A stretch of 64,000 bases of DNA, from the NCBI RefSeq assembly GCF_002995745.1, contig NZ_PVXQ01000003.1, positions 1 to 64,000 on the forward strand, read 5' to 3'. Positions within the stretch are counted from its first letter, which is position 1. Each line of letters starts with the position of its first letter. A program made the position numbers and the translations under genes. The DNA is from Clostridium vincentii. Its GTDB lineage: Bacteria > Bacillota > Clostridia > Clostridiales > Clostridiaceae. Under the pieces are notes generated by a model that saw only the letters and a list, made by a program, of their open reading frames with translations, searched no databases and had not been told where the DNA came from. Positions 44,978 to 55,701 of this stretch are shown here, in pieces.

Positions 44978-46375
44978 ATGGAAAATAGAAAATCAACTAT
45001 TTCATCAAAGAAATTAATAGCATTAATGACGTATTTAGTAATAAGTACTTTACTGATTATAAAAATTAATACAACCAATATTGATACCATCACATATCTG
45101 TCATTGATTCAACTAGTTATAAATATAATGATAATGAAATTATTTGGCTTTAATGTATTCTCTTTGCCTGTATTGTTTGTCATATTTTCCTATATATTTC
45201 ACTGCGGACAATTGCCATTAATAACCTTTAATATTGAGGCAGACAGACCATTTGATGTTATTAATTTGGTTGGTAATTCACTTTTTATTAAATCAATTTG
45301 GTTTTTTATGTCATCCCAAGTTTTTTTGGTTACTGGCATAATGCTTTCAAATATTAAGAAGGTTAAAAATATAGATAGGAATCAATTACCAGCAAGTAAC
45401 CAAAAAACAGTTGCATATAGAATAGGAATAACTTTATTAATTATTGGAATTATACCAAGATTATATATTGACATTAAGCAATTTTCATTATATTTGGCTG
45501 GAACATATCTTGATGTATATGATATTGGTGTAGCAGGAATAACTGATGTTATTGCTTATTGTGCTCAGATTGGTGTTTTAATGATTATTATAGGGAAACA
45601 GGATAGGCCTAAATTTTGTAGAAAGGTTCTTATTCTAACATTAATATATGAGATTTTCACAATGATAAAAGGTGGACGCGGAACACAAGTAACATATATA
45701 TTAGCACTTATTTTTATATATATGAATTTAGTTGAAAAAATAAAATTAAAGAGTTTAGTAACAAGTTTAGCTTTTTCTTATGTTGGGTTAGTGTTCATTA
45801 ATTTTATTAGTGCAACTAGAAATTTAACCAATAAGAGTGTAAAAATTATGTGGAATAGTTTTCTAGATTTATTTATCCAATCTCCATTATTTAACGCTTT
45901 AGGTGAGTTTGGTGGAACAATGATCTCATTAGCATATAGCGTCAGTTTTATGCCGTCATATACAAATTTTAATTATGGCAAGACATATATATTATCATTA
46001 TTAGCAGTAATACCAAATGTAGGAGGAATATTGGAACCAGCTAGAAATAGTTGGATTTTTGTAAAAAATTTTCCGCCAGGATACAGTTCATCTCTCGGAG
46101 GGTCGTATTTAGGAGAACTATATTTTAATTTCGGAAACTATGGAATTATATTTTCATTGTTAGTTGGAATATTAATCGGTGTGACAACATTTAGAATAGA
46201 ATCTAGTATAAGAGAAAAAAACTGGATACGACTCTCAATATATATGATTCTCTTTCCTATAATGTTGTTGTGGACTAGAGGTTATTTTTCAGATATGGTT
46301 CGACGATTCGCATGGATTGGTCTACTAATTAGAGTCTTAAATTATGGTTATAGAAAAGAACAAGGAAAGGAATAA
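44978..46375 (+). CDS. Oligosaccharide repeat-unit polymerase (Wzy)
   Basis: A 465-residue protein with about 10-12 membrane helices and a large loop near 320-390 (GGTMISLAYSVSF, ARNSWIFVKNFPPGYSSSLGGSYLGE). This layout and its place among glycosyltransferases, with the flippase downstream, identify a Wzy-type polymerase. Sequence motifs are weak in this family, so the call rests on topology and context. Confidence 0.82.
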   Translation: MENRKSTISSKKLIALMTYLVISTLLIIKINTTNIDTITYLSLIQLVINIMIMKLFGFNVFSLPVLFVIFSYIFHCGQLPLITFNIEADRPFDVINLVGNSLFIKSIWFFMSSQVFLVTGIMLSNIKKVKNIDRNQLPASNQKTVAYRIGITLLIIGIIPRLYIDIKQFSLYLAGTYLDVYDIGVAGITDVIAYCAQIGVLMIIIGKQDRPKFCRKVLILTLIYEIFTMIKGGRGTQVTYILALIFIYMNLVEKIKLKSLVTSLAFSYVGLVFINFISATRNLTNKSVKIMWNSFLDLFIQSPLFNALGEFGGTMISLAYSVSFMPSYTNFNYGKTYILSLLAVIPNVGGILEPARNSWIFVKNFPPGYSSSLGGSYLGELYFNFGNYGIIFSLLVGILIGVTTFRIESSIREKNWIRLSIYMILFPIMLLWTRGYFSDMVRRFAWIGLLIRVLNYGYRKEQGKE

Positions 46376-46378
46376 GAT

Positions 46379-47407
46379 ATGGAAATTAGCATCGTTGTAC
46401 CAGTTTATAATGCAAAAAAGTATATAAATGAATGTATAGAATCAATTCTAAATCAGACAATCAATAATCTAGAAATTATATTAGTAGATGACGGATCAAC
46501 TGATGAATCTGGTAAAATTTGTGATTATTATGCTGACTTAGATAAAAGAGTTATAGTTATTCATAAGAGGAATGAAGGGGTTTCTGCTGCACGAAATAGT
46601 GGTATATTATGTGCTTCAGGAGACTATATTCAATTCGTTGATAGTGATGACTATCTTGAAAGTGATATGTGTGAAATATTACTTTCAACTATTAAAAAGG
46701 ATGAAAGTGATTTTGTTATTTGTGGATATAAAACTATTTCAGGTAAAAATGTATCTGAAAGTTATAGATTTGATTGCAAGAAAATTGATACACAAGAACT
46801 TTCACAATTGTTCTCATCATTATACGTTAATGTTTATTTAAATTCACCTTGGAATAAATTATACAAAAAGAGCTTAATTAAGACGTACTACAATACTACT
46901 GCTAAATTAGGAGAAGATATTTTATTTAATTTAGAATATATGAAGAATATAAAAAGCTTATCGATTATTCCAAATGCATTGTATTGCTATCGTGTAGACA
47001 ATAATGTAAGCAGTGCATCTACCTTAAATAGAGAAAATATATTTGAAATTATTTTTCGTACCTATAATGCTATTTTAGATTTTTGTTATTTCAAATTTAC
47101 TGAAAAAATAGAAATGAATGAAATAAGTAACTTTACTTTTGGCAAAATTTGCAAAGGAATGAAATTGCTTATAGCAAATAAGAATAAATTAAAGTTAGAA
47201 AAAATTGATTTGCTTAATATTTGGTGTGAATCAGATAATATGAACTTGGTTTATGAAAATTTAGATTGTAAAACACTCGTTTTACAAAATAAAATTTTAT
47301 ATAGTTTGATTAAAAAAAAGGCAATTAATAAAATTTATTTATACTGTTATGCTAATAATTTTATTAAAGACCATGCACGTAATGTAGTTAGATTTTTAGG
47401 GGAATGA
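46379..47407 (+). CDS. Glycosyltransferase, family 2
   Basis: A 342-residue GT-A enzyme. SIVVPVYNAKKYINECIES, the nucleotide Asp in LVDDGSTD, GVSAARNSGI and the metal-binding QFVDSDDY are all present. Starts 3 bp after the polymerase stop. Donor unknown. Confidence 0.92.
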   Translation: MEISIVVPVYNAKKYINECIESILNQTINNLEIILVDDGSTDESGKICDYYADLDKRVIVIHKRNEGVSAARNSGILCASGDYIQFVDSDDYLESDMCEILLSTIKKDESDFVICGYKTISGKNVSESYRFDCKKIDTQELSQLFSSLYVNVYLNSPWNKLYKKSLIKTYYNTTAKLGEDILFNLEYMKNIKSLSIIPNALYCYRVDNNVSSASTLNRENIFEIIFRTYNAILDFCYFKFTEKIEMNEISNFTFGKICKGMKLLIANKNKLKLEKIDLLNIWCESDNMNLVYENLDCKTLVLQNKILYSLIKKKAINKIYLYCYANNFIKDHARNVVRFLGE

Positions 47408-47435
47408 CTAAAAAATTACAAGGGAGGAAGATAGA

Positions 47436-48536
47436 ATGAAAATTAAAACTATAACTTGTCATTTTGTGCATAACTACGGAGCTATATTACAAGCATATGC
47501 TCTTTCAAAACACATCTCAAACATTCTTCCTGATAGTGAAGTTGAAATTATTGATTATAGACCACCATATTTAGAAAATCCACATAAAATATTTAATGTT
47601 GGAGATAGTAGATATAGGAAAAATATTGTATTGAAAACTCTGTATAGAGTAAGAGTATTTCCTTATAGATATGCGACTACAAAGAATTTTAAAGATTTTA
47701 TAAAAAAATATTTACCACTAACAGATAATAGATATCACACATATAAAGAATTATTAAACAATCCACCAATTGCTGATAAATATATATGTGGTAGTGATCA
47801 AATATGGAATTATAGAGAAGAAAATGGAAAGGATCCAGCATTTTATCTAAATTTCGTGAAAACAGGTAAAAAAATAGCGTATGCTCCTAGCTTCGCAGTA
47901 TCAGAAATTAACGAAGATGAGACAAATATGGTTAAAAGATACTTGAAAGATTTTAAAGATTTGTCTATTAGAGAACAAGCTGGGGTAGAAATATTGAATT
48001 CATTAGGATATAAAAATGTACCTAGAGTTATTGATCCTGTATATTTATTGAATGCTTCTGAGTGGAGGGAAATAGAAAGCCCCTTAAGCTACAAGGATTA
48101 TATACTTATATATAAAATTGAAAACAATAATGCAATATATGAATGTGCTAGGAAACTAGCTAGGAAGCACAATTTAAAAATAATTGAGGTAGGTTTTTCA
48201 GCAAAAATTGATGTAGATATAGATAAGTATCTATGTGGAGTTTCTCCTTCAGAATTTTTGTATCTATTAGATAATGCAAGGTATGTTGTTACCAATTCAT
48301 TCCATGGTGTTTCATTCTCAATTATTTTTGAAAAGCAATTTATTACGATAAAAAGAAGTAAAACTAATTCAAGAATAGAAGGTATATTAAAAATTTGCAA
48401 CTTAGAAAATAGAACTTATGATGAAAACAATGATATTAATGAATTTGAAGATATAATAAATTATTCAGAAGTGAATGATGGTTTACAAAAGGAAATTAAC
48501 TATTCAAGAGAATATTTGATGAAAGTGTTGAAATAA
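47436..48536 (+). CDS. Polysaccharide pyruvyl transferase family protein, copy 1
   Basis: A 366-residue protein. NYGAILQAYALSKHI, the YICGSDQIWNY loop, KKIAYAPSFAVS, LSIREQAGVEILNSLG and VVTNSFHGVSFSIIF mark the pyruvyl-transferase (WcaK/CsaB) superfamily. Enzymes of this family add pyruvate ketals to sugars, although many capsule-locus members are of unproven activity. An FrhB-like gene follows 1 bp on. Confidence 0.88.
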   Translation: MKIKTITCHFVHNYGAILQAYALSKHISNILPDSEVEIIDYRPPYLENPHKIFNVGDSRYRKNIVLKTLYRVRVFPYRYATTKNFKDFIKKYLPLTDNRYHTYKELLNNPPIADKYICGSDQIWNYREENGKDPAFYLNFVKTGKKIAYAPSFAVSEINEDETNMVKRYLKDFKDLSIREQAGVEILNSLGYKNVPRVIDPVYLLNASEWREIESPLSYKDYILIYKIENNNAIYECARKLARKHNLKIIEVGFSAKIDVDIDKYLCGVSPSEFLYLLDNARYVVTNSFHGVSFSIIFEKQFITIKRSKTNSRIEGILKICNLENRTYDENNDINEFEDIINYSEVNDGLQKEINYSREYLMKVLK

Positions 48537-48537
48537 C

Positions 48538-49701
48538 ATGAGAATAGATAGTAATAACATTAAGTGTTTTGGATGCAGTGCATGCTCACAAAAATGCCCA
48601 AAGAAATGTATAGAAATGGTTTTAAATTCTGAAGGTTTTTTATATCCAATTATTGATGAGAGCGAATGTATTGATTGCGGGATGTGTCAATCAGTATGTC
48701 CGATTGATAAGGGATATGATTCTAGCAGGAGCAAATGCTATGCAGCATATTCTAAAGACAATAGTTTGATTGAGAACAGCTCATCTGGTGGTTTATTCAA
48801 GGAACTTGCAGAAACTGTTCTTCAAAAAGAAGGCATGGTATATGGAGCTGCATTCGATAATCAGCTATGTTTAAAGCACTTTTCAGTTGAGAACAGAGAT
48901 GAGATTCAAAGATTTATTGGATCAAAATATGTACAAAGTGATATAAATGAAACATACATTTCGGTTAAGAAAAATTTAAAGTATGGTAGGGATGTATTGT
49001 TTTGCGGAACACCATGCCAAATACATGGGTTGAAATTATTCCTAAAGAAAGATTATGACAACTTGGTGTTAGTTGATTTAGTATGCCATGGAGTACCAAG
49101 CCCTAAAATTTTCAAAGACTATATAAACAATATAGAAAAGAAAAAGCATATTAAAATAATGGACTTTAAATTTAGAAAGAAGAATAAATTTGGTGAATGT
49201 TATGGATTTGAGTACAGTGGTAAGAAAAAGAATAAAATTATTAGTAACTGCAGCATGGGAGCATTTACACCTTATGGAGTTGGTTTTTTTCAAGGCTTAT
49301 GTATGCGAAAATCATGTTATCAATGTCCTTATAGTAGTATAAAAAGGAGTTCAGATATTACTTTAGGAGATTATTGGGGGATTAAAAAAATTCACTCACA
49401 ATTTGCTAATATATGTGGGACATCATTAATTCTAGTTAATACAGTAAAAGGTGAAAAAGCTATAAGTGAAATTAAATCAAAAATTAATTTTATAGTTTCA
49501 GATATTAATCGAGCTAAAAAGTTTAATCATAATCTGCAGAAAGCTACGATCGAACCATTACAGAGAAAAGAGTTTTTTCAAGACTACAGTAAATACGGTT
49601 ATGTTCATGTGGAAAATAAGTATTTAAAATCATTTAAAATACAACTTTGGCATTTTCGAAGTTGGTTGGGTCAAATTATAAGGAGTATATTAGGGAAATA
49701 G
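48538..49701 (+). CDS. FrhB-like (coenzyme F420 hydrogenase beta) Fe-S protein, copy 1
   Basis: A 387-residue protein. A 2[4Fe-4S] ferredoxin-type head (CFGCSACSQKCP and CIDCGMCQSVCP) is followed by the FrhB N- and C-terminal domains (SSGGLFKELAE, FCGTPCQIHGLK, CYQCPYSSIKRSSDITLGD). F420 itself is not expected here. Relatives in polysaccharide loci occur next to pyruvyl-transferase genes, as here. A redox role in sugar modification is inferred. Confidence 0.88.
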   Translation: MRIDSNNIKCFGCSACSQKCPKKCIEMVLNSEGFLYPIIDESECIDCGMCQSVCPIDKGYDSSRSKCYAAYSKDNSLIENSSSGGLFKELAETVLQKEGMVYGAAFDNQLCLKHFSVENRDEIQRFIGSKYVQSDINETYISVKKNLKYGRDVLFCGTPCQIHGLKLFLKKDYDNLVLVDLVCHGVPSPKIFKDYINNIEKKKHIKIMDFKFRKKNKFGECYGFEYSGKKKNKIISNCSMGAFTPYGVGFFQGLCMRKSCYQCPYSSIKRSSDITLGDYWGIKKIHSQFANICGTSLILVNTVKGEKAISEIKSKINFIVSDINRAKKFNHNLQKATIEPLQRKEFFQDYSKYGYVHVENKYLKSFKIQLWHFRSWLGQIIRSILGK

Positions 49702-49828
49702 TATGAAGTCATTACTTATGTCGATAAGAAGAATAAATAACAGACAAAATTATCAATAGGCAATATACGGTACAACAAAGACCTTGATTTTAAATATAAA
49801 TAAGAGGCATAAGTATGAGGGGGAGTAA

Positions 49829-51022
49829 ATGAACATATATATCTACAATTGTTCTAATACATTTAACTATGGTTCCATGATGATGGGAGAGAACTTTATA
49901 AGTTATTTTAATAAAATAACAGGAACAAAAAATAATTATTATCTAGAAACTGTAGAGGAAATAAATATAAAGAGAATAATAGAGGCTACTGGTATTAATG
50001 AGATATACTCTGTGGGTATGAATTCCCTATTTAAAGAAGAATTAAATAAATATGATTATATGTTTTCTTATATGAAATTTAAAAAAGTAATATCTGGTTT
50101 TGCAAATGGAATTGATTTAGTAATTGTTTTAGGTGGAGATGATTTTACTGAATATTATGGTTGGAAAAGTCCCATAGTGAATGGAATAAAACTCAATTTA
50201 TTAAAAAAAGAAGGTCTAAAAGTAGTTATGTTTGGACAAACCATGGGACCATATCATTCTTTTAGAAAGCCAATTATGAAACAATTACTAAGCAAAATAG
50301 ATAAAATATATCCTAGGGATCCAATAACATATAATTATTTAAAAGAATTTGGATTAAAAAACATTTCAATTACAGATGATTTAGCGTTATTGCCACTTTC
50401 AAAGCAAGAGTTGAAAGAAAAAACTAAAAAATATATAACATATTGTCCAAGTGAGTTAATTTATAGATATTCAAAGGAAGGGAATAGACAGGATTGGATT
50501 GATTTTAATTTATTTATGATAGATAAAATAATGAACAAATATAAAGATAAAAAGTTAGTTCTTTTAGCACATGTTTTAAAGCCAGAGCATGTTGATGATA
50601 GAATTATTGTAAATGAACTTTATGGGTTAGTTAAGCATAAATATATGGATAGGATTATTATTGAAAATAATGAGATGTATCCTTATGGAGTAAGAAACTA
50701 TATACAACAATCTTTATTTACGATATCGAGCAGAATGCATCCAGTGGTTTCATCAATACAATGTGAAATACCAGCTATAGCATTATCGTATAGTTCTAAA
50801 TATTGGGGCATTATTGATGAAAGGTATGGGTTAGGAGAATATATTATAGATGTAAGATACCTAAGTTATGATGAAATGAAAGAAAAGTTTGTTTGTTTGA
50901 TGGATAAAATAGAATTAGAATATGAACCAATACAACAAAAAATAAAAAACAAAAATAAATTAGCGAATGAGAATATTATGCAAACTTTAAGAGAGATAGT
51001 TGATTTAGATGATGGAAAATAA
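49829..51022 (+). CDS. Polysaccharide pyruvyl transferase family protein, copy 2
   Basis: A 397-residue protein. NTFNYGSMMMGENFI, DLVIVLGGDDFTEY, VVMFGQTMGPYHSF, IYPRDPITYNYLK and FTISSRMHPVVSSIQCEIPA match the same superfamily as copy 1, of which it is a distant relative. A 127-bp gap without a gene separates it from the FrhB-like gene. GGGGG precedes the ATG. Confidence 0.87.
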   Translation: MNIYIYNCSNTFNYGSMMMGENFISYFNKITGTKNNYYLETVEEINIKRIIEATGINEIYSVGMNSLFKEELNKYDYMFSYMKFKKVISGFANGIDLVIVLGGDDFTEYYGWKSPIVNGIKLNLLKKEGLKVVMFGQTMGPYHSFRKPIMKQLLSKIDKIYPRDPITYNYLKEFGLKNISITDDLALLPLSKQELKEKTKKYITYCPSELIYRYSKEGNRQDWIDFNLFMIDKIMNKYKDKKLVLLAHVLKPEHVDDRIIVNELYGLVKHKYMDRIIIENNEMYPYGVRNYIQQSLFTISSRMHPVVSSIQCEIPAIALSYSSKYWGIIDERYGLGEYIIDVRYLSYDEMKEKFVCLMDKIELEYEPIQQKIKNKNKLANENIMQTLREIVDLDDGK

Positions 51023-51082
51023 AGGGGTATGCAGTAAAAGCTAAAGATATTTTCGGTGAATATTACAGTTAGGTAGTAGGCT

Positions 51083-51136
51083 TGAATGTGAATGTGAATG
51101 TGAATGTGAATGTGAATGTGAATGTGAATGTGAATG
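51083..51136 (+). repeat. Hexanucleotide tandem repeat, nine TGAATG units
   Basis: Nine perfect TGAATG copies in a row. They are translated as Asn-Val repeats in one frame but belong to no credible gene. Such a short perfect tract is prone to slippage. Confidence 0.95.
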
Positions 51137-51259
51137 AGACTCGTAATAAGTATAAATTTGTGAAGGCTGACGGTGTCGGTTCTCTGGAAAGTAATATTAT
51201 AGTAGCTGATAATGACGAGTCTACTATAACTTCCTCGGGGTCAAAGAGAGGGAAGGTTC

Positions 51260-51439
51260 GTGAGGGCTTTCTCTACTCGACTACAGTCTTTGCAAAATGA
51301 ATATGATTTGACAAAAGAATTCCAATGGCTTTGTGACCATGAGAACAAAATAACAACATATTTAAAAAAACTTATGCCTTCTTACATTGAAAAATCGTAG
51401 CAGGCTGGTGATGAAGTAATGAAACTAAAGGGAGAATAA
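51260..51439 (+). pseudogene. Unrecognised gene remnant
   Basis: The frame TRLQSLQNEYDLTKEFQWL, then DHENKITTYLKKLMPSYIEK, reaches a TAG at 51398, and the same frame goes on as QAGDEVMKLKGE before TAA at 51437. The amphipathic, ordered look suggests the 3' end of a real gene with a stop inside it. I do not recognise the family. The rest of the gap 51023-51651 holds the hexamer repeat and AT-rich sequence without a gene. Confidence 0.35.
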
Positions 51440-51651
51440 TGTTGAGTGTAAAATGTGTGAAAATTATTTAATTAAAATATATCATTAAATTTGTTTATGA
51501 GCTAAGTTTGAATAAATTTAAAGTGCTTTAAGTGATGAAAAATTAAGGAATATATAAGAGAGCATTTGAAAATAGTTATACATTTAGATAAATAAAAAGC
51601 TAGATTAAATGTGATTGACTCAAAAAACTTCTTGAAAGCAGGTAAAAAATT

Positions 51652-53181
51652 TTGAAAATAAATCAACTTAAAGCAGGTATTATATTATCATATTTACTGA
51701 TTTTTTCAAACACTATTATCGGCATTTTACTTACTCCATTCATGCTAAGAACACTGGGACAATCTCAATATGGATTGTATCAGTTAATCGGTGCATTTGT
51801 TGGATATATGACTGTTCTTGACTTTGGACTTGGAAATGCTGTAATTAGATATGTCGCACAATATAGACATCAAAAGGATAGGAAAAGCGAAAGCAATTTT
51901 TTAGCAATGACTTTAATTATGTACAGTACTATTTCTATTTTAGCAGTAGTTATTGGTATTATATTATATTTTAATTTAGATAATATTTTTGCAAAAACTT
52001 TTACAACTATTGAATTAGGTCAAGCCAAAATAATGTTTACTATTTTGCTTATCAATTTAGTAATATCCTTGTTAGGCAATGCTTTTAATGCAATAATAAA
52101 TGCTTATGAAAAATTTGTTTTTAATCGAGGATTTACTTTATTCAGATTAGTATTTAGGGTATTATTACTAATTTTATTGTTAAAAATGGGGTGCAATGCA
52201 ATATCAATTGTTGTTTTAGATACTGCGATTAATATATTCACAATTCTTGCTAATATATATGTTTGTAAAAAGTATTTAAGAATTACAATAAAACTAATAA
52301 AATTTGATAAAAAATTACTTGTAGAAGTTTTTAAGTATTCAATTTTTATATTTTTAAATATGATATTTGACCAGTTAATTTGGCGAGTTCCACCAACCAT
52401 AATAGGAATTAAAATGTCAACAATAGCTGTTGCAATTTTTTCTGTTGGCATGCAATTCTCAGCCTTATTTATGCAATTTTCAACGGCGATTTCTGGAGTA
52501 TTTCTACCTAAGGTTACAAAAATGGTTATAGCAGGTGAAAGTAATAAAGCTTTGACTGATTTTATGATTAGGGTTGGGCGACTTCAAGGAATTATACTTT
52601 TATACATATACATAGCATTTGTAATTTTGGGGAGACAGTTCATTTTTTTGTGGGTAGGTGATGGATATAAGGAAGCTTGGATTACTGCACTTATGGTTAT
52701 GACAGGACTACTTATACCACTTATGGAAAATGCAGGGTTATCCATTTTACAGGCTATGAAAAAACATCAATTTTATGTTATAACATATCTAATTATTTGC
52801 ACATTCAACGTAATTACCACTATTTTCATAATTGATTATACTGGAATTTCCGGTGCAACAATGATGACAATGTTAGGCTTATTTGTTGGGCATGGTGTAT
52901 TTATTAACTGGTATTATCATTGTAAGATAGGTCTTGATATGCTGAGATTCTTTAAAGAGTTATTTAACGGTATTTTTCCTGTTTCAATTATTAGCGGTGT
53001 AATAATGTATTTCATAACGGGCTATATGCAGATAAATTCATGGATAATGTTTATAATAGGCGGTGTAATATTTACTTTAATTTATTTTAGTAACATGTGG
53101 TTTTTTGGTACTAATAAGTATGAGAAAAATCTTGTGGCTGAACCAATTAAAAACATCTATAGAAGAAGAAATGGTAGATGA
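51652..53181 (+). CDS. Oligosaccharide flippase (Wzx)
   Basis: A 509-residue protein with about 12-14 membrane helices of the polysaccharide transporter/MATE type. SNTIIGILLTPFMLRTLGQSQYGLYQ and FGLGNAVIRYVAQY are its N-terminal signature. It moves the lipid-linked repeat unit across the membrane for Wzy. The start is a TTG with AGCAGGT upstream. It follows a 629-bp region with a gene remnant. Confidence 0.92.
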   Translation: MKINQLKAGIILSYLLIFSNTIIGILLTPFMLRTLGQSQYGLYQLIGAFVGYMTVLDFGLGNAVIRYVAQYRHQKDRKSESNFLAMTLIMYSTISILAVVIGIILYFNLDNIFAKTFTTIELGQAKIMFTILLINLVISLLGNAFNAIINAYEKFVFNRGFTLFRLVFRVLLLILLLKMGCNAISIVVLDTAINIFTILANIYVCKKYLRITIKLIKFDKKLLVEVFKYSIFIFLNMIFDQLIWRVPPTIIGIKMSTIAVAIFSVGMQFSALFMQFSTAISGVFLPKVTKMVIAGESNKALTDFMIRVGRLQGIILLYIYIAFVILGRQFIFLWVGDGYKEAWITALMVMTGLLIPLMENAGLSILQAMKKHQFYVITYLIICTFNVITTIFIIDYTGISGATMMTMLGLFVGHGVFINWYYHCKIGLDMLRFFKELFNGIFPVSIISGVIMYFITGYMQINSWIMFIIGGVIFTLIYFSNMWFFGTNKYEKNLVAEPIKNIYRRRNGR

Positions 53182-53261
53182 AAAACTATTAAAACAATAA
53201 AATTAATAAAACATATGTTAAATTGCATTCCGAATATATTAATAAGGAGCGATAAAGATTT

Positions 53262-54095
53262 ATGAAAAAAATATTAATCCAGTTAGCTATGGGAATAAGA
53301 AATTTCATTAAATACATAAAATATGGAGGCATAGTATATGTTAATATATCTCAAATTAACTATAATGGAATTTTAGAAGGAAAAAAGGTATTAGTGACCG
53401 GAGGTAGTAGTGGAATTGGTTATGCAATCGCAAAAAAGTGTTTAAATGAAGGAGCAAGAGTTGTTATTACAGGAAGAAATATCCAGAAACTTAATGCCAT
53501 TAGTAAAGAATTTGATAGTAATAATTTATTAGTACTTGAATGGGATGTTAGCGATTCAAAACTTGCAAGAAAAAATGTAGAAGAAATTGATAATATTTTA
53601 GGCGGATTAGACATAGTTTTTAATAATGCAGGTATTTATACTTCTAAATCATTTTTAGAGATTGAAGAAAAAGACTGGGATGCTGTATTAGACATAAATG
53701 CAAAAGGTTTGTTTTTTGTTTGTCAAGCAGTATCAGAATATTTTCTTGAAAAAAGTAAAGGTGGAAAAATAATCAACATTGCTTCTAATAGAGGTATTCT
53801 AGGAGACTATGGTCCATATGGAATGTCAAAATGGGGAGTAATTGGATTGACAAGGGGATTAGGACGTGATCTTATATCTAAAGGTATTATAGTAAATGGT
53901 ATTGCACCTGGAATAACTGCGACTAATATAAATGGGATAAAAGTTGAAGAAAATGCATTCTCAGCTGAACCGCGTAATAAACGAGTTGGATTACCTGAAG
54001 AAATTGCAGAGTTGGCATTATTTTTAGCAAGTGATGCAGCGAATAATATTATTGGTGAAGTTATTGTTTGTGACGGAGGTACTTCATTGCATTAA
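53262..54095 (+). CDS. Short-chain dehydrogenase/reductase
   Basis: A 277-residue SDR. The cofactor loop is TGGSSGIGYAIAKK. NNAG is at about 123-126, and the active site Ser (IASNRG) and YGMSK are present. An N-terminal extension of about 45 residues precedes the core. The substrate is unknown; its location suggests a sugar or polysaccharide intermediate. Confidence 0.88.
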   Translation: MKKILIQLAMGIRNFIKYIKYGGIVYVNISQINYNGILEGKKVLVTGGSSGIGYAIAKKCLNEGARVVITGRNIQKLNAISKEFDSNNLLVLEWDVSDSKLARKNVEEIDNILGGLDIVFNNAGIYTSKSFLEIEEKDWDAVLDINAKGLFFVCQAVSEYFLEKSKGGKIINIASNRGILGDYGPYGMSKWGVIGLTRGLGRDLISKGIIVNGIAPGITATNINGIKVEENAFSAEPRNKRVGLPEEIAELALFLASDAANNIIGEVIVCDGGTSLH

Positions 54096-54115
54096 TAACT
54101 AAAAATGGAGGTATT

Positions 54116-55063
54116 ATGATATATATAACAGGATTATTATTTGTTATAATTTGTTATAATTTAAACATGCGTTATAAGAATACGAATTATTTTAGAAATC
54201 AGTTTAAACAAGTCAAAAAATTTAAAAATGTACCTAATAACTTAGAAATTATAAATACGGGAAGTAGCTATGCTAAGTATGGTTTTGATTATGATCATAC
54301 ATCATTAAAAGGTTTTAACTTTGGTTTGCAACCTCAATCCTTGTCATATGATTTTAAAATATTAAAGCAATACACACCGAATTTAAAAAAAGACTGCATA
54401 ATACTGATAACACTTCCCAATTTAGTTTTTGGATTGTTGGATTATGATTACGACAATGCTAATACAAAGTATTATTATTTTTTAGATCCCAAAAACATAA
54501 TTCATTATAGTAAATTTAAATATTTTATAAGATGTAAATTACCTATTCTAAGAGCAAAAAAAGCACTTCGCTATATTATAAAGGATGTTACAAGCGATGA
54601 TCCATGTAATCAATCAGAAAATTTAATGACTAAAGAGCAAGTAGAAAGAGCGGCATTTTCAAGAGTGGAGGGATGGAAAAAACAGTTTGGACTAGATAGT
54701 ACTATAACTTGTAATTATCCTGAAGAACTAAAAAATATATTTTTAGATACAACAGAACTGGTAGCTAAAATGGTTGATTATTGTTTGGAAAACGACTTTA
54801 AGCCAGTTATGATTATTCCACCTGTATCAAAAGTTCTAAATAAAATGTTATCAAAAAAGTTTATGCATGATTGTTTATATAATAATATAAATAGGTCAAA
54901 TGAAAAAGTGGTACCAGTTTTAGACTATTTATATGATGAAAGATTTCAAGATTATAAATTATACATAAACTCAGATTTTTTAAATAAGACAGGAAGTGAA
55001 AAGTTTACAAAAACAGTAATTAATGATCTTGAAAAACTAGGGTTAATTGGAGGAAAACAATAA
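54116..55063 (+). CDS. SGNH/GDSL-hydrolase-like protein, possibly inactive
   Basis: A 315-residue protein with one N-terminal hydrophobic segment. [15 protein letters not shown] fits the Ser block of SGNH-type polysaccharide esterases/acyltransferases, and [17 protein letters not shown] the second block. Near the C-terminus, where a DxxH block is expected, it reads [14 protein letters not shown], so the His may be missing. It is encoded 20 bp after the SDR. It may be a surface O-acyl enzyme or a catalytically dead relative. Confidence 0.6.
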   Translation: MIYITGLLFVIICYNLNMRYKNTNYFRNQFKQVKKFKNVPNNLEIINTGSSYAKYGFDYDHTSLKGFNFGLQPQSLSYDFKILKQYTPNLKKDCIILITLPNLVFGLLDYDYDNANTKYYYFLDPKNIIHYSKFKYFIRCKLPILRAKKALRYIIKDVTSDDPCNQSENLMTKEQVERAAFSRVEGWKKQFGLDSTITCNYPEELKNIFLDTTELVAKMVDYCLENDFKPVMIIPPVSKVLNKMLSKKFMHDCLYNNINRSNEKVVPVLDYLYDERFQDYKLYINSDFLNKTGSEKFTKTVINDLEKLGLIGGKQ

Positions 55064-55701
55064 TGCTAAATTTGAAAAAATTAAAAAGTTTACAAATGTT
55101 TTCTTTGATTTTTTATAATATGTTAAGTAGTAAAGTGTTTCGAAAGGGTGGAAAACTAATACCATATAAGAAAAGTTATTTTATATTACACAAAACAGCA
55201 AAAGTTATTTTAAAAGGCAATTTAACAACCAATGATAATTGCATTAAACTCAATGGAAGATCTACAATTGTTAGAATGGATACTAACTCTGAGATTAATG
55301 TGAATGGTGGCTTTTCAATATGTTATGGCGGTGATATAATTTGCTTTGAAAATAGCAAATTAACTTTAGGTAGTGGATTTTCCAATTCCAATTTAAAGAT
55401 TAGATGTACTAATAGCATTACTATTGGTAACAATGTTGCTATTTCACATGATGTAACAATTATGGATTCGGATGCACATAATATTGATTATGATGGTTAT
55501 CAAATGACAAATCCAGTTATAATAGGTAATAATGTATGGATTGGAAGTAGGGCTATTATATTAAAAGGTGTTAAAATTGGTGATGGAGCCATAATTGCTG
55601 CTGGGGCTGTTGTGACAAAAGATATTCCGGAGAATACTGTTGTTGCTGGTTGTCCCGCAAAAATAATAAAGAATAGCATTAAGTGGGGTAACAAGATATG
55701 A
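55063..55701 (+). CDS. Hexapeptide-repeat acetyltransferase
   Basis: A 212-residue beta-helix acyltransferase. [20 protein letters not shown] carries the active His region, then [20 protein letters not shown] and [18 protein letters not shown]. It ends [11 protein letters not shown]. It shares its first base with the preceding stop and overlaps the next gene by 4 bp, so it is translationally coupled. Confidence 0.9.
   Translation: MLNLKKLKSLQMFSLIFYNMLSSKVFRKGGKLIPYKKSYFILHKTAKVILKGNLTTNDNCIKLNGRSTIVRMDTNSEINVNGGFSICYGGDIICFENSKLTLGSGFSNSNLKIRCTNSITIGNNVAISHDVTIMDSDAHNIDYDGYQMTNPVIIGNNVWIGSRAIILKGVKIGDGAIIAAGAVVTKDIPENTVVAGCPAKIIKNSIKWGNKI

Noticed and set aside
51082..51300. 72-codon frame with Asn-Val repeats
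   Set aside because: Produced by the hexamer repeat; no ribosome site, no family.
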